From Limnomonas spitsbergensis (taxonomy: Eukaryota > Chlorophyta > Chlorophyceae > Chlamydomonadales): a DNA stretch of 64,000 nucleotides. Below, one piece after another: positions 44,520 through 54,240 of the stretch. Each line of letters opens with the position of its first letter. The first letter of the stretch is position 1. Made by a program: the position numbers and the translations under genes. The notes beneath the pieces were generated by a model, which was not told where the DNA came from, made no database searches, and saw nothing but the letters and a program-made list of their open reading frames with translations. The stretch lies in contig JAYJMM010000038.1 of NCBI GenBank assembly GCA_037349105.1, forward strand, positions 124,001 through 188,000, given 5' to 3'.

Positions 44520-45206
44520 ATGCAAGATGGGCGCCGTCAAGTCGCGTCTTTAATTAGGCGTAAGGCAACTGGCGGCGCCTCCGGCTCCAACGACGGCAGA
44601 GGTGAAAACCCGGCCGGCCGAAGGAGCCTGACTGAAGGGCCAATGCAACAGCCTCAGGGCATGCATGGGGCCCGGAGGTCCGGTGGTGACGAGGCCCTTC
44701 CTCAAATGAAGGAGCCCAAGCCACCGCTCAGCGATGCGGAGCCGAAGGAGCCAGATGAGGAGCCTGTGCACCAGCCTAACGGCACGCATCAGGCCCCGAC
44801 GTCCGGTAGTGATAAAGCCCCTCCTCAAATGAGGGAGCACAAGCCACCACTGAACGATGATGAGTGCAAGGAGCGCAAGCGGCTGAAGAAGCAGCGGAAA
44901 GCCAATCGCCGGGCAGCCAGCCACGAGGACTTCAACCAGGATCTGGACAGCCACGTGTGGAAGGGCCAAAGGGCCAAAGCTGCCGCTGCCGGAGCCGCGA
45001 ATGCTTCAGCTACCTACTACGGTGGCAACAGCTTCTCAAAAGCGGCCAGCGCCACCATCAGCGCTGCCGCTGGAGCTGCCGCTAGCGTCGTCATTGATGT
45101 ACATGAAGACCATGATTTCAAAAAGGGTGTTTGTGCAGGCGCCGCTCGTAAGGGCGACGCTGGAGGGACATCTACTAGTCGTCATCTGCCTGGTAACATA
45201 GCCTAG
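44520..45206 (+). CDS. Unrecognised basic/acidic ORF inside the retroelement
   Basis: 228 codons from an ATG. It contains two imperfect repeats, (DEALPQMKEPKPPLSDAEPK) and (DKAPPQMREHKPPLNDDECK), followed by a strongly basic segment ERKRLKKQRKANRRAASHED. That segment resembles a bZIP basic region but has no leucine zipper after it. Then comes an Ala/Ser-rich C-terminus. It could be a captured host gene fragment or a chance frame. There is no homology I can name. Confidence 0.4.
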   Translation: MQDGRRQVASLIRRKATGGASGSNDGRGENPAGRRSLTEGPMQQPQGMHGARRSGGDEALPQMKEPKPPLSDAEPKEPDEEPVHQPNGTHQAPTSGSDKAPPQMREHKPPLNDDECKERKRLKKQRKANRRAASHEDFNQDLDSHVWKGQRAKAAAAGAANASATYYGGNSFSKAASATISAAAGAAASVVIDVHEDHDFKKGVCAGAARKGDAGGTSTSRHLPGNIA

Positions 45207-45209
45207 AGA

Positions 45210-45850
45210 ACAGCATTTCTGCTTGTCTTCTCTTGCCTTGGCTGCGTGCATGTCCCTATCACCCCTTTACCTGATGGGGCTATGTACCCGAACAGTTGGC
45301 CTAATTGACTCAACCTGTAGACGATAGTCTGCCTGTCTTGGTTGATTTTCTATGTGCACCCTTAAGCTCACTAAAACCCTGATGGGTGTGTCCTAGGTTT
45401 TATCTGTACCTCTCCCATTTCACCCGAGAGGCTCAGTACCAAGCCTTTGTCCGGCATCCCTTGATTTAAATATCGTGATTGCATGCCTTGCACTGCCATT
45501 GTGCACAATTCCAGATGTTGCAGCATTTCTTACAGCGCAAGTAGTGGGATTTCAGTTTCAGCTTGATATCACTTATGCTGCATTTGTGCTATCAGCAGAT
45601 CCTGAAACTGTAGATCCTAAAACACGCAGATCGACTGCTTGCAGCTCGTCATCTGCAGATGTACAACCTGTAGATCTAGGGTTACAGATCTTGAAGTAGT
45701 CAAACTGCAACTCTTAAAAAAAGAATCTCTTCACAGCAGATGTACAGTCTGCAGATCTAGAAATGCAGATCCTAAAACATGCAGAGCTAATGCTGCAGAT
45801 CTTAAAATTGCATGTTATAAACTGCAACTTTTAAAATTGCAGTCACTTAA
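45210..45850. other. Non-coding part of retroelement with GCAGATC repeats
   Basis: 45590-45850 consists of degenerate GCAGATCCTAAAAC / TGCAGATCTT words. No ORF is supported. Confidence 0.5.
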
Positions 45851-46549
45851 ATGCAGATCTTGAATTCTGCGTTCTGTGGATCAGGTGTAAACACTGACCT
45901 GACTGCTAATAGCTCTAAACGAGCGTATTCCCTCATGGCTGCGTGTTTGTCAAGGACTCCCCAGAGTGCAGTCCCGTGGGGATTTGCCATGAAACCCTTT
46001 GGTCCTGCAATTGATCCTAATCTAGCTCCTGATAAGGAGCTAGCTGATCCTGGATTACAAATGATTTCTGAAAATACTGAAGTATCCTTTCCTTTACCGA
46101 CAGAGTGGCCAGGACTGCCTAGGACCCGTGCCAATTGGCCTTCCCCCACGTTCGGTCCATCTGTTACAAACCAGATTCATTCATTAGCTACTGCCCTCGT
46201 GCATCCTGATGACATGGATGAAATGAGCTGCTGCAATGCATTTGATACTGCAGCTGCTTTTGATTTCGAGATTAATGGCATTGCTTCATTCTCCACCCGT
46301 ATTCATGTGCTGCAGATGGACTCTCTGTCTCAGAAACAGAAAGCCTTAGATGAACAGCTTCTTCGCAGGTTGAAGAATGCCGCCTGCATCTGCAGGAATT
46401 GCCCCCTTCTCACTATATACCTCACTGCAGGTGCAGGAGCATTCACAGGAGGGCAATCCAGTGGGAAAAGGGATTCAGTCAATAAATTCTACACATGTTC
46501 CTCAAACCAGCATTCTTACTGCTGTGCAAGAAGGTGTTTCCTTGATTGA
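45851..46549 (+). pseudogene. Unrecognised ORF preceding the methyltransferase
   Basis: About 232 codons with no recognised domain (FAMKPFGPAIDPNLAPDKEL, QKQKALDEQLLRRLKN). The C-terminal end changes frame: from about 46430 the adjacent frame (NPVGKGIQSINSTHVPQTSI, then SLIELFG) leads into the methyltransferase. Probably the N-terminal extension of that protein. Confidence 0.45.
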
Positions 46550-47520
46550 GCTTTTTGGGGCATGTGCGGTGGATTAGAATGCATGCTAAGAAATGGCATC
46601 CGCATAAATCACTATTACTATGCTGACATTGATAATGGTGCAAGGGCCTGTGCTAAGCACATACTTAAGTTACTCATGAAGGAATATCCCAATCTTCTAA
46701 GCCATGACGCTATTGCTAACATATTCAACCGGCTGCCGCAGGATGTCTACGATTAATGAAAGACATCTCATTGACATTGGATGCCTTGATGGTACCCAAT
46801 GGATGCTAACAGCAGGATTTATGTGCACTGACCTGTCTTCTGCAGAGAAACGTACGGGACTGCAAGGAGAGAAGAGTTCTACTTTCTTCCCTCTTATTAA
46901 GGTTCTTGGATCTCTCCAGCACATGCAACAGGGTATACGCCCACCCATGTCCTTCATTGAAAATGTTGCTGTACAATTTGCTATTGCCCAATCGCAGGCC
47001 ATGCGAGAAGGGTTCCAGGATCTTACGGAGAGGCTGGGACATCCAGTTTGCTTTGACGCAGTTGTTGTTGGCAGCTATGCCCACCGCCTGCGTAATTATT
47101 GGCAGAATATATGTTCCCTCACTTCTCTGCAGATGGTGATGATGTCCTTTGTACGTGATGATACATTGCGCCTGACTGACATACTGGATCATGGTAGAGA
47201 ACCCCGTACCTGTTTCAAAGTTAACAGGTACCCATATCATCCAGCCAACACCTTGAATGAACCCCTCCGGATTTTTTCTACGATGGTTGCAAGACTTGAC
47301 TCTTACGCGTTCCGTCCCAACCCTGAATATGAACCTGGACTTGTTTTGAAAACAGATCAGACAGGAGTTGTCACTAGACACTCTCTCACCATACATGAGC
47401 GTGAACGTGCTCTGGGTTATGCTGCTGACTGTACTGCTGGAAAAGATCTTATCTTCTCTGTGCGTCACAGGATCGTAGGAGGAGCCTTTGATACTAATGC
47501 TGTCAGTCACCTGATTGTTG
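46530..47520 (+). pseudogene. C5-cytosine DNA methyltransferase (DNMT-like) relic
   Basis: Motifs in order, spread over two frames: I SLIELFG plus CGGLECML; II NHYYYADIDNGARACA; IV GFMCTDLSSAEKRTGLQGEK with the catalytic Cys but Met for the usual Pro of the PC pair; VI SFIENVA; VIII AHRLRNYW; IX LTIHERERALGY; X RHRIVGGAFDTNAVSHLI. The order is that of a non-permuted enzyme. The AHR.R.(Y/W) and RHR..G blocks resemble DNMT3-type proteins. At least two frame changes (near 46555 and 46740-46780) break it. The first looks like one G lost from a G-run. It cannot be functional unless these are sequence errors or introns. Captured C5-methyltransferases are known in some algal and protist retrotransposons. 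Confidence 0.8.
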
Positions 47521-47624
47521 TTGGCCTCGCAGTCCGCTTTGCAGCGGTTCCGCCTTCGCAGAATTTTTTTTCTTTTTTTTTTCTGCCTTCAATAATTTTC
47601 TCCCCCATTCCTTTGCCACTTCAG

Positions 47625-49357
47625 GACTGGAGCTGGGGGGGAATGGTGATCAGATATCTCAGCAGCTTAATCATTTGTTTGCTGCTGGAGATTCCCTGAT
47701 CTTACATGCAGCTCAGTCCTTAGCGGCTGAGTTGATAGAGCAGCCCATGACCCGTGAGGAAGAGTCTCGCTCCTTCGCAGATATCTGGTTGGATAATAAT
47801 GCTATGCAATATTTGAGGCGTACCACTGACACAATGTTGCCCATGCTGACCCCTGTAGAACGCAAGCGTCTTCAACGACGAGCCGCGCTTTATCTCTGGT
47901 CCGCTGAGAAGAGTACTCTATATCGACGAATGCCAGGCGGCACAACCAAGGTGGTACCACCCCCTGGTGACCGGCTGGCACTCGTGCACAAAATGCATGT
48001 AGAAAATGGTCATTATGGCAGGCGCCGCACAACGGGGCTTGTCATGATGACCCACTGGTGGGTTGGATTATATAATGACTGCAAGAGAGTGGTCCAGTGC
48101 TGCGAGGCCTGTGATTACACTAAAGTATCGTTCAATGCTATGCAGCCTGTTATGCATCCCTTACCCATCAGAGGACTAATGTACCGATGGCATCTGGATC
48201 TTTCTGGTCCTTACACGGCTTCTAACCGTGGTCACACCTATGTTATGGTAGCTGTAGAAAGCTACTCTAAATGGGTTGAGGTATTTCCCATGACTGCAAA
48301 ATCATCCAAAGAAGTAGGTTACCATTTCCTGCACGGCATACTGGCACGATTTGGAGCATGCGCTGAAGTAGTCACAGACGGTGGTGGGGAGTTTCAAGGT
48401 GAAATGGACTCACTGCTTGTCCGTGCCATGATTGATCATAGAGTCACCAGTTCCTTCCATCCCCAAGCCAATGGGCAGGCGGAGAGGCTGGTGAAGACAG
48501 TTAAAACTGCATTATCAAGGCATTTGCACGTTTCAAGAGAGCCTCGAGAATGGGACATGTATGTGCCCTGGATAGCACTCGGGTACCGAGTCACAAAGCA
48601 TGCCAGCACCTTGATGAGTCCCTACCAGCTGCTGTTTTCCTGTGAACCAGTCATCCCTCCCGCTATCATGGAAAGGTTGAATGGGGATCAGGCAGTGGAT
48701 TACCTGGATGTGGATGCTGCTGCTGAACTTGTACTGTTCCGTTCTGAATTGCTAGCCAAGAACTGCGTTATGGTCGGCCAGAATCTTCTGGTGGCTCAAC
48801 AGCGAGATACCCTGCGTTACGCAAGGCTTCGTAGTGGTGGTTACCTTCCATCAATAGCTAAGTATACTGAGGGGCAGTTTGTGTATGTGCGGGATGAGAA
48901 CCGGCTGCACTCCACTGCAAGACCTTGCGTGCTTCGAGTGTTTGATGTACGGCCAAGTGGAGTCATTGTCCTGGTTGGTCGCAATGGGGTGACTGTGGCT
49001 GAGAACGCTATTAACTGCGCACCATGTCATCTGCCCATAGAGGGACTCTTACCCCCATCCAAAAGATGGCAAAAGCCAGCACCAGACTTCCCTTGCCAGA
49101 GATGTCTGCTGCCTGATAATGCTAAGAAAATGATTATGTGTGGTAGTTGTGGTCGAGGCACTCACACTTACTGTTTGGTACCACGGCTTACTATTGTCCC
49201 TGCTGGTTACTGGATTTGTGAGCAATGCAAGACTGTTGGAGCTGACGCTACTGGTGTTGCACGACGTGATGTTGCGGCGGAACTGGAGGAACCAGCGGCC
49301 GCCGTGACAGATTACCAGCTGCGGCCTGCTAAGCAAAAGAACTGGCAGGAAGGGTGA
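47625..49357 (+). CDS. Retroelement integrase (H2C2 + DDE core) with C-terminal PHD finger
   Basis: The frame is open from about 47621 to TGA 49355-49357. Its left edge coincides with an acceptor-like CCACTTCAG, after a T-rich stretch, so an intron from the methyltransferase part is possible. Zinc domain: HKMHVENGHYG ... CCEAC. Catalytic core: RWHLDLSGPY (D), VVTDGGGEFQG (D), ANGQAERLVKTVK (E). C-terminal PHD finger: CQRC ... CGSCGRGTHTYC ... WICEQC, a complete Cys4-His-Cys3 set. The core is intact by eye. The enzyme would insert the element cDNA; the PHD finger may read histone marks to select targets (inference). Confidence 0.9.
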
Positions 49358-49611
49358 TGGGAGCCGCCAATGGCGGTGGCCTTGTTGAGGGTGAAGAAGA
49401 AGTACCCGCTGAAGACAGGGAAGAGGACGCGGATTGTCTTGCCGGGACCGCCTCAGGCGGTGCCGGAAGCAATGCGGTTGAGCTTGCCGGGACCGTTGCA
49501 GTTGTCAGCAAGGAGGAAATCGCTGAGGAGGTGCAACCTGATGATCAGCGCCCTACACGTGCATCCGTGAGAATTCGCGTCCCCAACAAAAGTGTGGCGA
49601 GAGCGCGATGA
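49357..49611 (+). CDS. Small acidic ORF overlapping the integrase stop
   Basis: ATG 49357 overlaps the integrase TGA as TGATG, a layout that allows termination-reinitiation. 84 residues, Glu/Ala/Gly-rich (EGEEEVPAEDREEDADCLAG), ending RPTRASVRIRVPNKSV. The following frame (49592 on) carries on naturally from NKSV, so a frameshift probably splits one protein in two. Confidence 0.45.
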   Translation: MGAANGGGLVEGEEEVPAEDREEDADCLAGTASGGAGSNAVELAGTVAVVSKEEIAEEVQPDDQRPTRASVRIRVPNKSVARAR

Positions 49612-50065
49612 GGCTGCGGTCTACTTGGGCAACAGGATGCCGGGAGGATGGTCGTACCAACTCTATCCTCCTTCACCTCTCACCATTGAAGACAGCGACT
49701 GCAACACCCTGCTGGACTGCCTTGACCTATCCCTGTCCCCCAGCATTCTTTTGCTGTTCAAGGATAATGGGCAAGCCAACGGGCTTTTGCAGAACAGCCA
49801 GCTTTACCCTTACCCTCGATCCCTCCACGTTCTCACCAATTCGGGCATCGGTGTCAACGTCCCTGCAGACTACTGTGCTGACCCACTGCAACCCTCCGCC
49901 TACGAGTTTCTGCTACGACAGCATGGGCTGCATGTCCTTATCACAAACCCTCCTGCTGAATACGCTGACATCTCCTGCGCTCTCGCGGTCAAGTACGCGC
50001 GCCACGTGGCCTGCTGCTTAGTCTCCCAAGATTTCCTTACATACGTGTCATCCAGCAAGGTTTGA
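49592..50065 (+). CDS. ORF with NPP motif, possible N6-methyltransferase-like domain
   Basis: 157 codons, no ATG at the start; probably fused to the previous ORF by a frameshift at about 49595. The segment HGLHVLITNPPAEYADISCA is followed by VACCLVSQDFLTY. This has the shape of an (N/D)PP(Y/F/x) amino-methyltransferase motif IV strand-loop-helix and the following strand. N6-type methyltransferase domains occur in several retroelement groups. The aromatic residue after NPP is absent here, so catalysis is doubtful. Confidence 0.35.
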   Translation: MWRERDEAAVYLGNRMPGGWSYQLYPPSPLTIEDSDCNTLLDCLDLSLSPSILLLFKDNGQANGLLQNSQLYPYPRSLHVLTNSGIGVNVPADYCADPLQPSAYEFLLRQHGLHVLITNPPAEYADISCALAVKYARHVACCLVSQDFLTYVSSSKV

Positions 50066-51020
50066 TTGGCTGTCCCAACTACGGAGAGAAGGGCGGCTGG
50101 TCATTTTGCAGTCTGTCAGCTTCACAGCAGGTCTGGGAGCTAACCGATCCATTCACAGCTGTTGCAGCAACAAGGTGTGGATCCTCGTATTTGCAACAGC
50201 GGCTATCCGGGCCCGGATGATACCACCGATGCACACGTTCATCCGTTAAGCCAATACTGCGCTGCTCTCTAGCGCCAGAATATAGCTGCGTCCCCTTCAT
50301 CAACTCTAACAATTGGCGGTGTATCTGAGCTGAATTTTCACTGGATCTGGGGGGGAGCTGGGAATTAGGATAAAGCTTTGAATTCACTAGGTGCTCGGAA
50401 TTTAGGGCCGAAGATGGAACTGGATGTACGACAATATGTGTCTCACGATGATAAACTATGATTTATTTGCTCAATCTGTATATTTTAGGATGATATTTGA
50501 TTCAAAACAAAATAACAAAATTGCGTGCAGTTTCCAATATCTGGGGGGGGGGATTGTTGTGTGCATAATACGCACTTTTAGGGTTTAGGAGGTGTCTACC
50601 GTGAGGTGGCATTCTCATATGTCTGGCGCGAGCCTATAGGCATCCTCGATCAGGTGTTAGGTAGGCGATCGGGAAGTTTGAGATGGTGTGGATCGGGAAA
50701 CCGATTGCACTATAGCAGGGCTGATGTAGTCTTCTGGACTTGGGGTCGATTGGGCCCTGGGGGAAGGTGAACAGTACCGATGGTGACGTGAACTGGGCTC
50801 TTCAGCTTGAAGAGGGTCCCTTAAAGCGACTGTGGCGAGTTACGGTAATGCGTAAAAGTCACAGCTAACGTACACATTATATCGAAGGTTATTTTTCCTA
50901 CCGATACTTGTGCCCCATGGACTCTGGGCAAGGACCCAGGGATGGGAAGTCTTATAACAAGACGCAGTTCTTAAAACGCTGTCGTACTTGTTCATTACCG
51001 CCTCCAGTGTTTTTCGATCT
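50066..51020. other. Retroelement 3' non-coding region
   Basis: Only short frames (VWELTDPFTAVA at about 50125 may be a decayed extension). G-runs at 50350 and 50540 (CTGGGGGGGGG). No recognised gene. Confidence 0.5.
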
Positions 51021-51030
51021 GGGGGGGGAA
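51019..51030 (+). promoter_or_regulatory. Candidate polypurine tract
   Basis: TGGGGGGGGAA directly before the 61-bp repeat that starts TGTCTTGTG. This is where plus-strand synthesis would start if the right-hand 61+319-bp block behaves as an LTR. Confidence 0.6.
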
Positions 51031-51091
51031 TGTCTTGTGTTCTTTTTGCTTGGTGCACCCATTCCTTAGGGTGCACCCCTGTGCCGCGACA
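51031..51091 (+). repeat. 61-bp split repeat, inner copy
   Basis: TGTCTTGTGTTC ... GTGCCGCGACA, identical to 51414-51474. Contains a 9-bp hairpin GGTGCACCC - ATTCCTTA - GGGTGCACC. Confidence 0.95.
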
Positions 51092-51093
51092 GC

Positions 51094-51412
51094 TGTCACG
51101 ACGTATGACTGCACCGTGCGTTTGACCGCGCCAACCGCTTTTCGGTTGGAAGTTATGTGTGAACATGAACAAGTGTGTTTGCCGTCTTAGAGGATCCCGA
51201 ACTGGGTCCATTACTTTTTCTTTCTTACTTGATTTCACGGCCTTCAATAGACTCTTAACGTTTCCAGCTATTGTTCTTGAATATCGATCTGCAAGTTAAT
51301 CGTCAATCAAAGTCTTACTAAGGGGAAACTGGCAGAGCAGCTAGGCCAACAGCGACCCTATAAGCATCAACCAGTCTCCTGATACGAAGCTGGCAGAGCA
51401 TCTAGGCCAACA
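51094..51412 (+). repeat. 319-bp terminal repeat, right copy
   Basis: Same length and ends as 39185-39503. Four substitutions seen: T/A, T/A, A/C and A/C. Confidence 0.95.
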
Positions 51413-51413
51413 A

Positions 51414-51474
51414 TGTCTTGTGTTCTTTTTGCTTGGTGCACCCATTCCTTAGGGTGCACCCCTGTGCCGCGACA
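51414..51474 (+). repeat. 61-bp split repeat, outer copy
   Basis: Identical to 51031-51091. It ends GCGACA and is followed by the right-hand GCTG target duplication (51475-51478). Confidence 0.95.
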
Positions 51475-51720
51475 GCTGCCCATCCCTGCTACCTTAGTTG
51501 ATCTTGCACGCTGGGGCTTTGGAAGCAAGCATGTAGCGTGTCCTCCACATGCTGCACCTCCCCCTAGTGTTGGCAGTGCTGATTGCGCCGAACCGCAGCC
51601 TTAAATCGGAAAGGGCTCTTCTGGGAGCCACTCGAGTGAGGATGTTGCGAATGACCCTGACCGGGTCGTGAATGCTTCTTGCTTTGAGGTTAATGAGTAA
51701 TGAAGTTACACCTCTGGGCC
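51475..51720 (-). mobile_element. LINE 3' end, right part of the interrupted copy
   Basis: CTGCCCATCCCTGCTACC, then GATCTTGCACGCTGGGGC and GTGTTGGCAGTGCTGATTGC, continue the LINE sequence of 39184. In the other copies the same words follow the GGGGCCTG / AGACCTG point directly. Confidence 0.78.
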
Positions 51721-51914
51721 CTGCTTAAATAGTAAAGCTCAGCCGTGAATGCTTTGGGGTATTGGGTGCCTTATTACCATATATGCCCTTTACCGGAATA
51801 CCACAACAGTGTAGTTTTTGCTGTTAAAACTTAAACAAGGCATCTTTGGGCCATGCTCGAAAGGCTTGGCGGCGTGAGTGCTGAAATGTGTGAAGATTTT
51901 ACAGTCCAGCAGTG

Positions 51915-52211
51915 AGATGGGGTACAATGACGTTACACCTCTGGGCCCTGCTCAAAAAAGGCTCGACCGAGTGGGCGCCTAAATGAAAGGGGCAGAAAAA
52001 ACAGGAAAAGGGGTAAAAAGTGAAGGGACAGACAAAAGGCTGGAAAGGAAAGGCAAAGGAGGTTCCAGTCTCTGAGAACTTCCACGCCTCAAGAGAGATA
52101 GGGGACTGCGCGACTGTGCTGTACGTTCGCAATACCAAGAGTTTCAACATGCTGAACATGCGGTGGTTGGGAGTAAAGGAGTTTCTCTTGCTGTGGATTG
52201 TAGCGGGTGGG
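51915..52211 (-). mobile_element. LINE 3' tail fragment
   Basis: ATGACGTTACACCTCTGGGC plus CCTGCTCAAAAAAGGCTCG, then an A/G-rich stretch, as at the other copies. No coding part. Another short tail is at 51705-51760. Confidence 0.7.
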
Positions 52212-52735
52212 TGAGTCAATGATTTCACAACCATGGGCCTTGCTCAAAAAGGCTAGGCCGCGTGGGCCGCCTAACTAAAGAGTTGGGAGGAAAGACGGAA
52301 ACAAACAGAACGGGGCAGGTCAAAGGAAAAAGCGGGAAATAAAGTGAAGGGACCAAACAAAAGACTGGGAAATAAATACAAAAGAAGTTCCAAACGTATG
52401 CGCCTCAACGATATCTACCACGTCTTCCACAAAGGCCTGGGCATCTCATATTCTCACACAAGCCTGCCCCGGTACAACTCTAATAAGTCTCTAGCACCGT
52501 TCGGAAGACCTGCCCATCCCCGCTCCCTAAGTCGATCTTGCACGCTGGGGCATTGAAAGCATGCATGCAGCGCGTCCTCCACATGGTCGCTGTCGCTTCT
52601 CCCCTAGCCCAACATCGCAGGCAGCACTGTCTGTCACGCTGCTGACCACTGCGCCGTCCTCTAGTGTCAGGCAGCCGTGCTGACGGCGCCGAGCCGCAGC
52701 CTTTATTTCGTGCGCACGCAAACACACTCCCAGGT
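52212..52735 (-). mobile_element. LINE 3' end with zinc-knuckle remnant
   Basis: 3' UTR words as above. The minus-strand frame near 52720-52560 holds RDRQCCLRCWARGEA, the counterpart of CCQRCWARGDS in the 3348-4716 copy. It is frame-broken afterwards. Confidence 0.75.
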
Positions 52736-52835
52736 GAGTGAGTTGTGAAATATTGTCAACATTTGTAATAGATTATGGCAATCACGGATCCCCCGATTGC
52801 ACGACGTACACTGCCTTACCTGCCTTTTAAATTCA

Positions 52836-53225
52836 GGTCAATATCATTACACCTCTGGGCCCCGCTCAAAAAGGCCCGGCCGCGTGGGCGCCCAACTGTC
52901 CCGTTGGAAAAAAATTAAGGGAAGAGGGAAAGAAGGAGAAGAACACAAAGGAAATAGAAATATCCCCCCAAAAGGAAAAGGCAACGTGAAGAATCCTTGC
53001 CCCGGTGAAGTCTATTCCCCAGGAAGGTAAAGAAAAGCAACAAAAGTAGGCATCAACAAAGTGTACGATGTCCTCAACAAAAGTCAGAGCCTCCCATCCA
53101 AGCCTTCCCCGTTACAACTGTTGAAAGTCTGTGGCGCCCTCCAGGGGGCCTGCCCCAACCTCTCTCCCTAAGCCTCTCATGCACGCTAGGGCACTGGAAG
53201 CAGACATAAAGGGCCTTTTAAATGC
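52836..53225 (-). mobile_element. LINE 3' tail fragment
   Basis: ATTACACCTCTGGGCCCCGC plus AAAAAGGCCCGGCCGCGTGG to CTCATGCACGCTAGGGCACTGG, parallel to the 52.2-kb copy. It stops where the coding part would begin. A shorter tail is at 53832-53880. Confidence 0.72.
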
Positions 53226-53930
53226 ATGTGTAGGGGGTATGTTCATGTTGTCATTCCTTGAGCCCCTAACGGTATATGGAAGCACTTATAGCTTCTACCT
53301 GTCCCTTTCCATTTATCCTTTCTCCTCTAGCCTTCCCTGGAATTTCCTGGAATTATTCCCGGATTGCTGTTGGTGATTGATATCAGGGTTTCAAGTAAGA
53401 AATAAATAGTGGCTGCAGAAAACCATGCAGCCACTAAGAAAGAGACAAAAGTGTGAAAACACACCCTTCTCTGACAACAGGGAAAATCACACAAGTGTAA
53501 GCAGTTTCCGTACACAGAGTTAAACTGCGGGAATCCTTAGCAAGGACCTGATAATTCAGTAATACGCGCGGTGCGCTAATTCAGCTAATTCAGCATGACA
53601 TGATATTTTCCGCCCGACCAGACAGGCGGGCACCCACGTCGGCACGGCCGCGGCGACCGAGCCCATTCAGCATTGCCCAGAGGTGCAATGTCATTAAGAG
53701 CTAGTGAGTGGAGCAGGCATGCCTGCGATTGAACCAGGTTTATGGTGGATCATACTTTCTCGGCCATGCGTAGGGCTGGACGGCTGTGCCGCATGGGGAT
53801 GGTAGAGCACGCAAGCTAAATCAAGTTAAAGACGTTACACTTTTTGGCCTTGCTCAAAAAGCGCCCAATGCGCCCCACACTTCTACACATGCTATGAATC
53901 GCTAAAACATTGGAAGCGGCATGTGGGCTG
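53226..53930. other. Intergenic, no gene recognised
   Basis: Includes TAATTCAGCTAATTCAGC at about 53575 and the 53832-53880 LINE tail. Nothing coding is supported. Confidence 0.45.
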
Positions 53931-54240
53931 CTGTGCTTGTATGTGCATGCCTTCACTTTTGGCCTTCGGAGGAAACCAGGAAAGTGCTTGCTAACGTCTA
54001 TGCTTCTTTGTCATTCATCTGCCAGGCATGCATTGCTGGCTGTGTGCCTGCCTGGTTTGCGAAAACTGCCGTGCATTGCTTCAGACTTTCTGTGGCTTCA
54101 CTTTTGGCCATTGGGGGGAATTGCTAGCTATTGTCCATGCTTCCTTACCGTCCATCTGCCAGGCATGCATCGCTTGCTGTGTACCAGTATCTGTCTGTTT
54201 GCAGCATGTGCCGTGCAACTTTTACAATGAATATTGACCT
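53930..54240. repeat. Tandem duplication of about 150-170 bp
   Basis: TCACTTTTGGCC(T/A)T, GCTAACGTCTATGCTTC / GCTATTGTCCATGCTTC and CATCTGCCAGGCATGCAT recur in two successive units, with a degenerate third (GCATCTGCCATGCACTGC) further on. Confidence 0.8.

Larger units (their letters stand above)
39185..51474 (+). mobile_element. 12.3-kb retroelement with split direct repeats and DDE integrase
   Basis: Order: 319-bp repeat (39185-39503), gag region, a region with no recognised pol, C5-methyltransferase relic, integrase, NPP ORF, G8 tract, 61-bp repeat (51031-51091), GC, 319-bp repeat (51094-51412), 61-bp repeat (51414-51474). Flanked by GCTG. The two 319-bp copies differ at four sites by my reading (about 1.3%), so insertion is fairly recent. 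Reverse transcriptase, RNase H and protease motifs are not found. The copy is therefore defective or non-autonomous. The integrase family (H2C2 zinc domain plus DDE core) points to Ty3/Gypsy-like LTR elements; the end structure does not. Confidence 0.85.

Noticed and set aside
47530..47625. T-rich stretch as proof of an intron between methyltransferase and integrase
   Set aside because: An acceptor-like CTTCAG exists but no convincing donor could be fixed; left as a possibility only.
39185..51474. Classifying the element as a DIRS/PAT-type tyrosine-recombinase element because of its split repeats
   Set aside because: No tyrosine recombinase seen; the intact DDE integrase and the target duplication point to an LTR-type element. 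Kept as a finding, not as a classification.
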